41,094 bases of DNA from Pseudomonas putida W15Oct28 (GCF_000708715.2 NZ_JENB01000045.1:21405-62498); one strand, 5' to 3'; positions 16,034 to 24,374 are shown, counted from the stretch's first letter. Numbers and translations: made by a program. The notes: a model not told the origin generated them from the sequence alone.

Positions 16034-17326
16034 CTACTGCGCCTTCACCTCTTTCAGGTACGGAGCAGGCTCTGCGCCCAAGTTGGCCAATACACGGTCG
16101 CTGTACCAGTCAATGAAGTTCACCACACCAAACTCGTAAGTCTTCGAGTAAGGCCCAGGCTGGTACGCAGTGGAGTTGATGCCACGCTGGTTCTCTTCCG
16201 CCAGGCGGCGGTCCTGGTCGTTGGTGGCGTCCCACACCTTGCGCATGCGCTCAGGGTCGTAGTCCACACCTTCCACGGCGTCCTTGTGCACCAGCCACTT
16301 GGTGGTGACCATGGTTTCCTGGGCGCTGATCGGCCACACGGTGAAGACGATCATGTGGTCGCCCATGCAGTGGTTCCACGAGTGCGGCAGGTGCAGGATG
16401 CGCATCGAGCCCAGGTCCGGGTTCTTGATGCGGCCCATCAGCTTCTGGCAGGCCTGCTTGCCGTCCATGGTCATCGATACCGTGCCTTTGAGCAGTGGCA
16501 TGCGCACGATGCGGTTACGCAGGCCGTGGCTCTTGTGCAGGTAAGGGATTTTCTCGGCGTCCCAGGCAGCGGCCGAAGCGGCCACGTGGTCCTTGAATTC
16601 CTGGCTGGCGCGCGGGTCGTTGGTGTCGTCCCATTCCAGCAGGGTTTGCAGCAGCTCCGGGTGCGAACCGGTGCAGTGGTAGCACTCGCGGTTGTTTTCC
16701 AGTACCAGCTTCCAGTTGGCCTTTTCCATCAAGGTGGTGTGCACCGCCACCTTGGTGTTCTCCATGTCGTACGGTTCCATGTAGTGTTCCAGGGTGGCCA
16801 GGAACTCGTCGATGGCGGGCGGGTTTTCCGCCAGGCTGATGAAGATGTAGCCGCCGGCTACCTTCACGTGCACTGGCTTCAGGCCGTATTCCTTCATGTC
16901 GAAGTCGGCGCCCATTTCGGTGCCGGCGAACAGCAGGCGGCCGTCCAGTTCATACGTCCACTGGTGGTAATGGCACACCAGCTTTGCCACCTTGCCTTTG
17001 TCGCTGACGCACAAACGCGAACCGCGGTGGCGGCAGACGTTATGGAAGGCGTGCACCTTACCTTCGGCACCGCGTACTACCAGGATCGGGTTCTTGCCGA
17101 TCTGCAGGGTGATGTAGTTGCCTTTCGCCGGAATTTCGCAAGTCATGCCGGCGATCAACCATTCTTTCTGGAAGATCTCCTGCATGTCGATCTGGAACAG
17201 ACGCTCGTCGGTGTAGAAAGGCTGGGGCAGCGAGTAGGTCCGCTCGCGGGTCTGCAGCATCTCGGCGGTAGCCTTGCGTGCAGGTTCCAGTGGATCGCCC
17301 AGGCTCAGGGTTGCGGTGACGTCCAT
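16034..17326 (-). CDS. gbcA: Glycine betaine monooxygenase, Rieske oxygenase subunit
   Basis: A 430-aa Rieske non-heme iron oxygenase that demethylates glycine betaine to dimethylglycine and formaldehyde, taking electrons from GbcB. The Rieske motif is complete: Cys98, His100, Cys118 and His121 (CRHRGSRLC..CHYHQW). The mononuclear iron site is seen at NNRECYHCTGSHPE (His217, His222). The start at 17326 has GAGGAA seven bases upstream; the eleven open codons before it are not needed. It is divergent from gbcB with about 295 bp between, and a TGTCG direct repeat lies in its upstream region. Length and motifs are normal for the family. Confidence 0.95.
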   Translation of the reverse strand: MDVTATLSLGDPLEPARKATAEMLQTRERTYSLPQPFYTDERLFQIDMQEIFQKEWLIAGMTCEIPAKGNYITLQIGKNPILVVRGAEGKVHAFHNVCRHRGSRLCVSDKGKVAKLVCHYHQWTYELDGRLLFAGTEMGADFDMKEYGLKPVHVKVAGGYIFISLAENPPAIDEFLATLEHYMEPYDMENTKVAVHTTLMEKANWKLVLENNRECYHCTGSHPELLQTLLEWDDTNDPRASQEFKDHVAASAAAWDAEKIPYLHKSHGLRNRIVRMPLLKGTVSMTMDGKQACQKLMGRIKNPDLGSMRILHLPHSWNHCMGDHMIVFTVWPISAQETMVTTKWLVHKDAVEGVDYDPERMRKVWDATNDQDRRLAEENQRGINSTAYQPGPYSKTYEFGVVNFIDWYSDRVLANLGAEPAPYLKEVKAQ

Positions 17327-17466
17327 CGTGTATTCCTCGGGGCCGTGTGCGGCCGGCAAAAGGTGGCTAATCGTTGTTGTGGTGCCGCAAGGCTGTATAT
17401 CTAGAAACAGCCTGTTTATTTGCCGTGGAGTGTGCGTCCGAAGGCGCCGTGATCCGTATCCACGGG

Positions 17467-17492
17467 CGACATGGCCGAATTGAATTACGACG
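17467..17492 (-). promoter_or_regulatory. Candidate GbdR-type operator of gbcA
   Basis: On the minus strand CGTCG and TGTCG stand 21 bp apart, with the TGTCG half nearer gbcA, the same order as at the dgc and fdhA promoters. It lies about 140 bp upstream of the gbcA start. Confidence 0.45.
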
Positions 17493-17537
17493 CCGCAGCC
17501 CTTGTAGTGCGGGGCTGGTCGCGATAAGCACGCCGAT

Positions 17538-17567
17538 GTCGCTGGCAGGAATGTACGTCGCTCTCAG
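17538..17567 (+). promoter_or_regulatory. Direct repeat GTCGCTNNCAG upstream of gbcB
   Basis: GTCGCTGGCAG (17538-17548) and GTCGCTCTCAG (17557-17567) are 19 bp apart, about two helical turns, and end 54 bp before the gbcB start. It is a candidate activator site separate from the one facing gbcA. Confidence 0.4.
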
Positions 17568-17621
17568 CTTGCGCATTATCCAAGCCATAAAAAGCCCAAT
17601 AGTCGGCTGCTGGAGATGAAC

Positions 17622-18722
17622 ATGTCCGATACCTTCCTCAATCCGGTCACCACCCAGACCTGGGCCAACGGCCGCCACATCGTGCGCTGCGTCAAGGTCA
17701 TCCAGGAGACCTGGGACGTGCGCACCTTCTGCTTCATGGCCGATCAGCCGATCATGTTCTTCTTCAAGCCAGGGCAGTTCGTCACCCTGGAGCTGGAGAT
17801 CGAAGGCAAGCCGGTGATGCGCTCTTACACCATCTCCAGTTCGCCGTCGGTGCCGTACAGCTTCTCGATCACTGTGAAGCGTGTGCCGGGCGGCCTGGTG
17901 TCCAACTTCCTGCACGACACCATGCACGAAGGCGCCGAGCTGCCGGTGCACGGCCCGGTGGGGCTGTTCAACGCCATCGACTTCCCGGCGGCCAAGATGT
18001 TGTACCTTTCAGGTGGCGTGGGCATTACCCCGGTCATGTCGATGGCGCGCTGGTTCTACGACACCAACGCCAATGTCGACATGGTGTTCGTGCACAGCGC
18101 CCGTTCGCCGAAGGACATCATCTACCACCGCGAGCTGGAACAGATGGCCTCGCGCATCCCCAATTTCAGCCTGCACATCATTTGCGAGAAGCATGGCCTG
18201 GGCGAGCCGTGGGCGGGCTACCGCGGCTACCTGAACCAGCGGCTGATGGAACTGATTTCGCCGGACTACATGGAGCGCGTGGTGTTCTGCTGCGGCCCGA
18301 CGCCGTACATGACCGCGGTCAAACGCATGCTCGAAGCGGTCGGCTTCGACATGAAGAACTACCACGAGGAGTCGTTCGGCGCGACGCCGCCAGAGGCCAA
18401 GGCCGATGCAGTGGAGCACGCCGAGCAGGCGGCCGATGCACCGGAGCTGGATGTTTCCGACCTCAACCTGGTGGAGTTCATCGGCAGCGAGAAGAGCATC
18501 CGCGTTGCGCCGGGCGAAACCGTGCATGCGGCAGCGGCCAAGGTTGGCCTGATGATCCCGAAAGCCTGCGGCATGGGCATCTGCGGCACCTGCAAGGTGC
18601 TCAAGCTGGGCGGCGAAGTGGAGATGGAGCACAACGGCGGCATTACCGAAGAGGACGAAGCCGAGGGGTATATCCTGTCCTGCTGCAGCGTGCCTAAAGG
18701 GGATGTGCGGATCGATTATTGA
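17622..18722 (+). CDS. gbcB: Glycine betaine monooxygenase, reductase subunit
   Basis: A 366-aa ferredoxin-NAD(P)H reductase with a C-terminal plant-type 2Fe-2S domain. The FAD-binding strand is seen as MRSYTISSSPS, the NAD(P)-binding part as LYLSGGVGITPVMSM and FCCGPTPYM, and the iron-sulfur loop as ACGMGICGTCK with a distal CC pair. It passes electrons from NAD(P)H to GbcA. Two in-frame ATGs exist, at 17616 and 17622; GGAG (17612-17615) touches the first and is six bases from the second, so I chose 17622. A REP pair follows the stop. Confidence 0.93.
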   Translation: MSDTFLNPVTTQTWANGRHIVRCVKVIQETWDVRTFCFMADQPIMFFFKPGQFVTLELEIEGKPVMRSYTISSSPSVPYSFSITVKRVPGGLVSNFLHDTMHEGAELPVHGPVGLFNAIDFPAAKMLYLSGGVGITPVMSMARWFYDTNANVDMVFVHSARSPKDIIYHRELEQMASRIPNFSLHIICEKHGLGEPWAGYRGYLNQRLMELISPDYMERVVFCCGPTPYMTAVKRMLEAVGFDMKNYHEESFGATPPEAKADAVEHAEQAADAPELDVSDLNLVEFIGSEKSIRVAPGETVHAAAAKVGLMIPKACGMGICGTCKVLKLGGEVEMEHNGGITEEDEAEGYILSCCSVPKGDVRIDY

Positions 18723-18730
18723 TCCGAGAT

Positions 18731-18844
18731 TGCAGGGGGCTGCTTTGCAGCCCATTCGCGGGACAAGCCCGCTCCCACAGGTCCTCTACTCAGCCTGAGG
18801 GCAGCGGGGTACTTGTGGGAGCGGGCTTGTCCCGCGAAAGGGCC
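18731..18844. repeat. REP pair at the 3' side of the RAYT gene
   Basis: Inverted REP copies at about 18754-18781 and 18812-18844, preceded by a GGGGCTGCTTTGCAGCCC stem. The pair ends just before the RAYT stop codon. Confidence 0.85.
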
Positions 18845-18845
18845 A

Positions 18846-19301
18846 TCAGATCCACACTGCATCCCAATGTGGATATTCGCCCGCTCGGCCAACCAGTCCT
18901 GCTCTTATTGGGTTGGCCACAATGTACCTTGCTACGTGCAGCACACTCTCCTCGCGGCGCAAGGCCCTGTCCTGATAACCGGCCTGCCATATCTTCTCGC
19001 GCCGCATGCCCCGCTGATAAAGCGCATGACTGCTGCGTGACTTGAATCTGCGCATCAAGCAGCACAACGTGCCACTTCGTAGTTCTATGAGCCAATGGAC
19101 ATGGTCAGGCATGACCACCCACGCCAGTGATCGGCAAAGCCCATCGAGCTCCGCCTGCCTCATTTGCTGGATCACGCCTCGGGCGAACTGCAGTCGAGTG
19201 AAGATCTGCTTGCGTTCATGAGTGACCGTGGTCAGCAGGTATAGCCCACCCGGCTGAGAAAAACGGCCGCGGCGCAGCAGATGGGATTTGGCACGGTCCA
19301 T
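18846..19301 (-). CDS. REP-associated tyrosine transposase (RAYT, Y1-Tnp family)
   Basis: A 151-aa single-domain HuH transposase of the IS200/IS605-like RAYT group. The HuH motif is seen in VVMPDHVHWLI, and the catalytic tyrosine region in ARYIVANPIRAGLV. RAYTs nick single-stranded REP DNA and are thought to have spread REP elements. The gene is framed by REP pairs on both sides, as expected of a RAYT locus. I chose the ATG at 19301; a TTG at 19319 would add six residues. The domain appears complete, so the protein may be active. Confidence 0.88.
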   Translation of the reverse strand: MDRAKSHLLRRGRFSQPGGLYLLTTVTHERKQIFTRLQFARGVIQQMRQAELDGLCRSLAWVVMPDHVHWLIELRSGTLCCLMRRFKSRSSHALYQRGMRREKIWQAGYQDRALRREESVLHVARYIVANPIRAGLVGRAGEYPHWDAVWI

Positions 19302-19393
19302 GTGAGGTTCCCGAATCAAGACTCAGGGAAACAATAGGTGAGGCGCAGTGGCGTGCGGCGGGGAATGATTGCTGGATGTTGGCTGGCAGTACC

Positions 19394-19501
19394 GGCCTCT
19401 TCGCGGGGCAAGCCCGCTCCCACAGGCTCACCGAAACCTTTAAACCAGCGCAGAACCTGTGGGAGCGGGCTTGCCCCGCGAATGGGCCGCAAAGCGGCCC
19501 C
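19394..19501. repeat. REP pair at the 5' side of the RAYT gene
   Basis: Inverted copies at 19394-19426 and 19456-19501. The second carries the extended GGGCCGCAAAGCGGCCC stem next to the stop of the chemoreceptor gene. Confidence 0.85.
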
Positions 19502-19513
19502 AGTTGCTTCAGG

Positions 19514-21139
19514 TCAGGTGCGGAAACGGGCTACCAGACCATTCAGGTCCACCGCCAGGCGCGACAATTCAGCACTCGCCGCACTGGTCTGATGCGCCCC
19601 GGTAGCGCTCTGCACCGACAGGTCATTGATGTTCACCAGGTTGCGGTCCACTTCCCTCGCCACCTGTGCTTGCTCTTCCGCCGCGCTGGCAATCACCAGG
19701 TTACGCTCGTTGATCTGCGCCACAGCACCGGCAATGGTATCCAGTGCCATGCCTGCGCCCCGGGCGATGTTCAGCGTCGACTCGGCACGTTCGGTGCTGG
19801 TGCGCATCGACTCTACAGCCTCTTCCGTACCGCCCTGAATGCTGCCGATCATCCGCTCGATTTCGCTGGTCGACTGCTGGGTACGGTGGGCCAGCGCACG
19901 CACTTCATCCGCCACCACGGCAAAACCACGGCCCGCTTCGCCGGCACGCGCCGCCTCGATGGCAGCATTGAGCGCCAGCAGGTTGGTCTGGTCGGCCAGG
20001 CCGCGGATCACGTCGAGTACCTTGCCGATGTCGCGCGACTGCTCGGCCAGGTGAGTGATCAGTTTGGCAGTGGCCTGCACATCACCGCTCATGCGCTCGA
20101 TGGCGCCCACGGTCTCCATCACCAGGTCGCGACCGTCGCCGGTGGAGCGGCTGGCTTCGCTGGATGCTTCCGAGGTGCTCACGGCGTTGCGCGCTACTTC
20201 TTCCACAGCGCTGGTCATTTCGGTGACGGCGGTGGCGGCCTGTTCGATCTCGTTGTTCTGCTGTTGCAGGCCACGGGCACTTTCGTCGGTGACGGCATTC
20301 AACTCTTCCGCCGCCGAAGCCAGCTGGGTCGCAGAGCCCGCGATCAGCTGCAGGGTGTCGCGCAGCTTGTCCTGCATGCGGGCCATGGCGCGCAGCAAGC
20401 GGGCCGCTTCGTCGGTGCCTTCGGCGCGGATGACGTGGGTCAGGTCACCGTCGGCGACTTGCTCGGCGCACGTCAGCGCTTCTTCGATCGGCTTGACGAT
20501 GCTGCGGGTCAGCAGGAAGGCGCAGGCGAAGGTCAGCACGGTAGCGGCAACCAACAGGCCGATCACCAGGGCGAAGGCCGCCGCGTACTGGTTGGCGGCT
20601 TTCTCGTTGGTGGCGCGGGTCTGGTCGGTGTTGATGCGCACCAGGGTGTCCATGGTTTTGTTGATCTGCTCGGAGTTGGCCAGCAGGTCGCGGTTAAGCA
20701 GGTCGCGCAACTCATCCAGGCGGTCGGCCTGGCTCAGGCTGCGCATGCGCGACTCCAGCTGGCGGTACTGGTTGAGCAACTGGCCGTATTGGTCGAATGT
20801 AGCCTGTTCGTCGGCAGCACCGATCATGGGCAGGTAGGCCTGGCGCGCGCGGTCGATCTGGCTGTTGCGCTGGTCCAGCAGGTTGAGGGTATCGCGTTGG
20901 GTTTCCGGCTCACGGTTGAGCAGCAGGCGATAGGAGAGGGTGCGCATGCGCAGGTTAAGCGCGGTGAGCTCGTCGAGGATCTTGATGCTGGGCACGCTGA
21001 CCTGTTCGATGGCCACGCCCGCCTGGCGGATGTTGCCCATCTGTACCAGCGAGAAGATGCCAAGGCCAAGCATCAGCAGGCCGATAAGCGCGAAGCCGAG
21101 CAGCGCGCGCGGGGCGATATTCATGTTGCGTAGAGACAT
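19514..21139 (-). CDS. Methyl-accepting chemotaxis protein, four-helix-bundle type
   Basis: A 541-aa transmembrane chemoreceptor. Membrane segment 1 is about residues 12-34 and segment 2 about 186-210; between them is a helical periplasmic domain of about 150 residues, the size of a 4HB_MCP ligand domain. A HAMP domain follows, then the cytoplasmic signalling domain with the conserved hairpin tip (IRGLADQTNLLALNAAIEAA). The ligand cannot be read from the sequence. I chose the ATG at 21139 because the protein then begins MSLRNMNIAPRALL, as is usual in related Pseudomonas receptors, although no strong ribosome binding site precedes it. It is divergent from the TIGR02449 gene. Confidence 0.88.
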   Translation of the reverse strand: MSLRNMNIAPRALLGFALIGLLMLGLGIFSLVQMGNIRQAGVAIEQVSVPSIKILDELTALNLRMRTLSYRLLLNREPETQRDTLNLLDQRNSQIDRARQAYLPMIGAADEQATFDQYGQLLNQYRQLESRMRSLSQADRLDELRDLLNRDLLANSEQINKTMDTLVRINTDQTRATNEKAANQYAAAFALVIGLLVAATVLTFACAFLLTRSIVKPIEEALTCAEQVADGDLTHVIRAEGTDEAARLLRAMARMQDKLRDTLQLIAGSATQLASAAEELNAVTDESARGLQQQNNEIEQAATAVTEMTSAVEEVARNAVSTSEASSEASRSTGDGRDLVMETVGAIERMSGDVQATAKLITHLAEQSRDIGKVLDVIRGLADQTNLLALNAAIEAARAGEAGRGFAVVADEVRALAHRTQQSTSEIERMIGSIQGGTEEAVESMRTSTERAESTLNIARGAGMALDTIAGAVAQINERNLVIASAAEEQAQVAREVDRNLVNINDLSVQSATGAHQTSAASAELSRLAVDLNGLVARFRT

Positions 21140-21207
21140 GGAGGGGAGGGTCCAGGCAAGGGGGGGAAGGTGCGTAAGGTGCGACAAAACAAGACTTGTC
21201 TGGCTAT

Positions 21208-21239
21208 CGGTCGTGACTGATCAGTCTTGAGTGCGACCG
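21208..21239. promoter_or_regulatory. Nested palindrome in the chemoreceptor/TIGR02449 divergent promoter
   Basis: The perfect 12-bp palindrome GACTGATCAGTC (21215-21226) is nested within CGGTCG (21208) and CGACCG (21234). It lies 70-100 bp upstream of the chemoreceptor start and about 180 bp from the TIGR02449 start. Confidence 0.4.
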
Positions 21240-21415
21240 GCCAAATTTGTGAGGTGGCTAACCTTTTCCTGACCGGCGGTTGACCCAGGTCGGAACAAGG
21301 GGGTGGTTACCCTGTCAATCTGCGGGTTAGACACCTTATGAATCCGATATTTAATGGCGATGGGCCGCGCTTTTCTTTATCGTGTGCGCCCCTCGCAACA
21401 ACCTGAGATAGACCC

Positions 21416-21646
21416 ATGCTGGAAGCTTCCCTGAATCAAATCGAGCAACTGGTCAGCGACCTGATGCAGAAAAACGCTCAACTCACCGAGCAGAACACCA
21501 CCCTCGGCACGCAACTGGCCCAGGCCAAGGAAGAGAACGAAACCCTGCAGCTGTCGCTGATGGAGCAGGAAGAGAAGAACGGCAGCACCGCCGCCCGCCT
21601 GCAGGCCCTGGTTGATCGCGCCAGCGCTGGCGTTGTTGGCGCATGA
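21416..21646 (+). CDS. TIGR02449-like small coiled-coil protein
   Basis: A 76-aa protein that is almost entirely coiled coil (LNQIEQLVSDLMQKNAQLTEQNTTL; LAQAKEENETLQLSL), matching the TIGR02449 family, a ZapB/YiiU-like small protein that in pseudomonads lies next to zapA. Its stop codon overlaps the start of the downstream zapA-like gene (ATGA), so the two are translationally coupled. Pseudomonads also carry such a pair near the ygfA region, so this is likely a second copy; I infer this from general knowledge of Pseudomonas genomes. Confidence 0.75.
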   Translation: MLEASLNQIEQLVSDLMQKNAQLTEQNTTLGTQLAQAKEENETLQLSLMEQEEKNGSTAARLQALVDRASAGVVGA

Positions 21647-21945
21647 GATTGCAAGAGCAGCCGGTCAATGTCGTGTCGATACTCGGCATCGACTATTCGA
21701 TCAAGGCGCCCGAAGGCCAGGAAGAAACCCTGGCCCAGGCGGTGCGGATGCTCAACACCGCCCTGAACGAAACCAAGCGTCAGTACCCGACCCTGATCGG
21801 TGACAAATTGCTGGTGCTGGCTGCCCTTAACCTGTGCTCCAAACAGGTTGAACTGCAGAAAGAACACCAGCAGACCCTGGCGCGCACCCAGGCGCAGATC
21901 GACGCCACGGTGGACGCCATCGTGCGGACCATTGCCGAGCAATGA
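21643..21945 (+). CDS. zapA: ZapA-family cell division protein (probable paralog)
   Basis: A 100-aa ZapA. The family pattern is clear: VVSILGIDYSIKAPEGQEETL, then AVRMLNTALNE, DKLLVLAALNLC and a C-terminal coiled coil with heptads (KQVELQKEHQQTLARTQAQID). ZapA bundles FtsZ filaments at the division site. The gene overlaps the preceding TIGR02449 gene by four bases. Its position between two chemoreceptor genes is not the usual zapA locus (next to the 6S RNA gene and ygfA), so it is probably an extra copy. Confidence 0.82.
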   Translation: MRLQEQPVNVVSILGIDYSIKAPEGQEETLAQAVRMLNTALNETKRQYPTLIGDKLLVLAALNLCSKQVELQKEHQQTLARTQAQIDATVDAIVRTIAEQ

Positions 21946-21962
21946 CGGCCTGATACCGAGAT

Positions 21963-22052
21963 CCCTGTGGGAGCGGGCTTGCCCGCGAACACCGGCGCAG
22001 CCGGTGCCAGCCACCGCGTTGTGTTCTTCGCGGGCATGCCCGCTCCCACAGG
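21963..22052. repeat. REP pair between zapA-like gene and mcpH
   Basis: Inverted copies at 21963-21990 and 22026-22052. Confidence 0.85.
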
Positions 22053-22094
22053 AACCGTATTGTTGTTCTAGATCACTGGATTAACTGGATACGC

Positions 22095-22108
22095 AAGTGT
22101 ATACACTT
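22095..22108. promoter_or_regulatory. 14-bp perfect palindrome upstream of mcpH
   Basis: AAGTGTATACACTT is a perfect palindrome ending 35 bp before the mcpH start codon, a place where an operator would act. Its TGTATACA core resembles operators of GntR-family repressors, but no regulator gene lies nearby. Confidence 0.45.
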
Positions 22109-22142
22109 CTCGCAAAACAATAATGTGCGGGGGAGTAGGGGC

Positions 22143-24080
22143 ATGCGTATCTGGCGTAAAAGCATCCAGTGGCAGTTGATCACCAGCATGGGCGCCGCCC
22201 TGTTGGCCAGCATCCTGGTGGTGGTCATCATCTTCACCGTGGCGCTCAACCGCCTCACCGACCGCTACCTGGTCGACACTGCCCTGCCCGCCAGTGTCGA
22301 GGCCATCCGCAATGACATCGAGCGCATGCTCGGCCAGCCACTGGTGGCGGCAGCAGACATTGCCGGCAACACCTTGCTGCGCGACTGGCTGGCTGCCGGT
22401 GAAGACCCCGCCCAGGCCGCGGCATTCATCGAATACCTGGACGCCGCCAAACAGCGCAACCGCGCCTTCACTACCTTGTTTGCCTCGACCGAAACCGGCC
22501 ATTACTACAACGAAAATGGCTTGGACCGCACCCTCAGCCGCAGCAACCCCAAGGACAAGTGGTTCTACGGCTACATCGACAGCGGCGCCGAGCGGTTTAT
22601 CAATATCGACATCGACGGTGCCACGGGCGAGCTGGCGCTGTTCATCGACTATCGCGTGGAAAAGGGCGGCAAGCTGGTGGGCGTGGCCGGCATGGGCCTG
22701 CGCATGACCGAGCTGTCGCAGCTGATTCACGACTTCAGCTTTGGCGAGCATGGCAAGGTCTTCCTGGTGCGCAACGATGGCCTGATCCAGGTGCACCCGG
22801 ACGCTGCCTTCAGCGGCAAGCGCCAGCTCGCCGAGCAGCTCGGCACGGAAGCTGCCAAGGCCGTGATGACCGGCGGCGAAGGCCTGCGCAGCAGCCGCTT
22901 CAGCCGTGACGGCGAACGCTACCTGGCGCTGGGCCTGCCCCTGCGCGACCTCAACTGGACGCTGGTGGCCGAGGTGCCGGAGTCGGAAATCTACGCGCAA
23001 ATGCATCAAGCCGTGTGGCTGACCAGCCTGATCGGTGGCGGCGTGGCCCTGGTGTCGCTGCTGCTGGTGGTGCTGCTGGCGCGGGGGCTGGTGCGGCCCA
23101 TTCGCCGCGTTACCGCTGCGCTCGTGCAGATTGGCAGCGGCGCAGGCGACCTCAGCCACCGCCTGGATGATTCACGCCAGGACGAACTGGGCGACCTGGC
23201 CCGGGGGTTCAATCGCTTTCTCGACAGCCAGCGCAGCCTGATTGGCGAGGTGTTGCAGACTTCCGAGCGGCTGCATCGGGCGGTTGAGCAGGTGACCCAA
23301 GTGGTGGACAACACCGCCGAGCGCTCGGGGCGGCAGCAGGAAATGACCGAAATGGTGGCTACCGCCGTTCACGAAATGGGCCTGACCGTGCAGGACATTG
23401 CCCGCAATGCCGGTGATGCGGCCCAGGCCTCGCAGTCGGCCCGCGATGAAGCCTTGCAGGCGCGTGAAGTGGTGCGGCGTTCGATTCAGGGCATCGAGGG
23501 CATGTCGGGCGATATCGGCAAGGCAGCCGATGCAGTCAGCCAGTTGGCCGACGAAGTCGCCTCTATCGATGAAGTTCTGGCGGTTATCCGCAGTATTTCC
23601 GAGCAAACCAATTTGCTGGCGCTGAACGCCGCCATCGAGGCTGCGCGGGCAGGGGAAATGGGGCGCGGGTTTGCCGTGGTGGCCGACGAAGTGCGCACGC
23701 TGGCGCGGCGTACGCAGCTGTCCACCGACGAAGTGCAGCAGATGATCCAGCGCCTTAAGCAGGGCGCGGGTTCGGCGGTGAGTTCGATGCAGGCGGGGCA
23801 GCAGGCGACCGGCAGTGGCGTGGAATCGAGCCAGCGCACCGGGGCGTCACTGGGCGCGATTACCGACCAGGTGGAACACATCAGCGACATGAACCATCAG
23901 GTGGCCACGGCGACTGAAGAGCAGTCGGCGGTGACTGAGGAAATCAACCGGACGGTGCAGGGGATTTCCGATTTGGCCCGGGAGACGGCGGCTGAGGTTC
24001 AGGGCTGCCGAGAAGAATGCCAGGCGTTGCGAGGATTGGCTGATGACCTGGCGCGGCAGATGGGTGGGTTCAGGCTTTAG
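22143..24080 (+). CDS. mcpH: dCache chemoreceptor, McpH-like (purine chemotaxis)
   Basis: A 645-aa chemoreceptor. Membrane segment 1 is about residues 13-36 and segment 2 about 285-308; between them is a double-Cache domain (DKWFYGYIDSGAERFINIDID, GELALFIDYRVE, VGVAGMGLRM). HAMP and signalling domains follow, with the hairpin tip IRSISEQTNLLALNAAIEAA. In P. putida KT2440 the receptor in this gene position (PP_0320, McpH) binds purines and mediates taxis to them; I assign the name by position and domain type, not by ligand residues. The ATG at 22143 follows GGGAG-type purines; an upstream GTG is less likely. Confidence 0.85.
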   Translation: MRIWRKSIQWQLITSMGAALLASILVVVIIFTVALNRLTDRYLVDTALPASVEAIRNDIERMLGQPLVAAADIAGNTLLRDWLAAGEDPAQAAAFIEYLDAAKQRNRAFTTLFASTETGHYYNENGLDRTLSRSNPKDKWFYGYIDSGAERFINIDIDGATGELALFIDYRVEKGGKLVGVAGMGLRMTELSQLIHDFSFGEHGKVFLVRNDGLIQVHPDAAFSGKRQLAEQLGTEAAKAVMTGGEGLRSSRFSRDGERYLALGLPLRDLNWTLVAEVPESEIYAQMHQAVWLTSLIGGGVALVSLLLVVLLARGLVRPIRRVTAALVQIGSGAGDLSHRLDDSRQDELGDLARGFNRFLDSQRSLIGEVLQTSERLHRAVEQVTQVVDNTAERSGRQQEMTEMVATAVHEMGLTVQDIARNAGDAAQASQSARDEALQAREVVRRSIQGIEGMSGDIGKAADAVSQLADEVASIDEVLAVIRSISEQTNLLALNAAIEAARAGEMGRGFAVVADEVRTLARRTQLSTDEVQQMIQRLKQGAGSAVSSMQAGQQATGSGVESSQRTGASLGAITDQVEHISDMNHQVATATEEQSAVTEEINRTVQGISDLARETAAEVQGCREECQALRGLADDLARQMGGFRL

Positions 24081-24092
24081 ATCAGTGCTGGA

Positions 24093-24370
24093 TTCTTCGC
24101 GGGCTTGCCCGCTCCCACAGGTTCATCATTGCCCTTGAGGGCAGCGATGAACCTGTGGCCCTTGCAGGCTTATCACAGGCCTTGAGGGCAGCGATGAACC
24201 TGTGGCCCTTGCAGGCTTATCACAGGCCCTGAGGGCAGTGCTGCACCTGTGGCCCTTGCAGGCTTATCACAGGCCTTGAGGGCAGTGCTGCACCTGTGGC
24301 CCTTGCAGGTTTATCACAGGCCTTGAGGCCTGCGCGGTCCCTGTGGGAGCGGGCAAGCCCGCGAAGAGGC
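24093..24370. repeat. REP pair enclosing the 47-bp tandem array
   Basis: Inverted REP copies at 24093-24121 and 24339-24370 lie between the convergent ends of mcpH and ltaE. Unlike other REP pairs here, whose spacers are about 22-38 bp, this spacer is about 217 bp because of an internal tandem array. Confidence 0.85.
24134..24338. repeat. 47-bp tandem repeat, four copies plus a partial fifth
   Basis: Units begin at 24134, 24181, 24228 and 24275 (CTTGAGGGCAG or variant), with a fifth partial unit at 24322. Each holds CCTGTGGCCCTTGCAGG and TTATCACAGG, so CCTGTG and CACAGG can pair. Units 1-2 carry CGATGAA and units 3-4 carry TGCTGCA, so the array grew in steps. There are no unique spacers. Confidence 0.9.
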
Positions 24371-24374
24371 CCTG

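Noticed and set aside
24134..24338. CRISPR-like array
   Set aside because: The 47-bp units abut directly with no unique spacers and there are no cas genes, so it is a plain tandem repeat.
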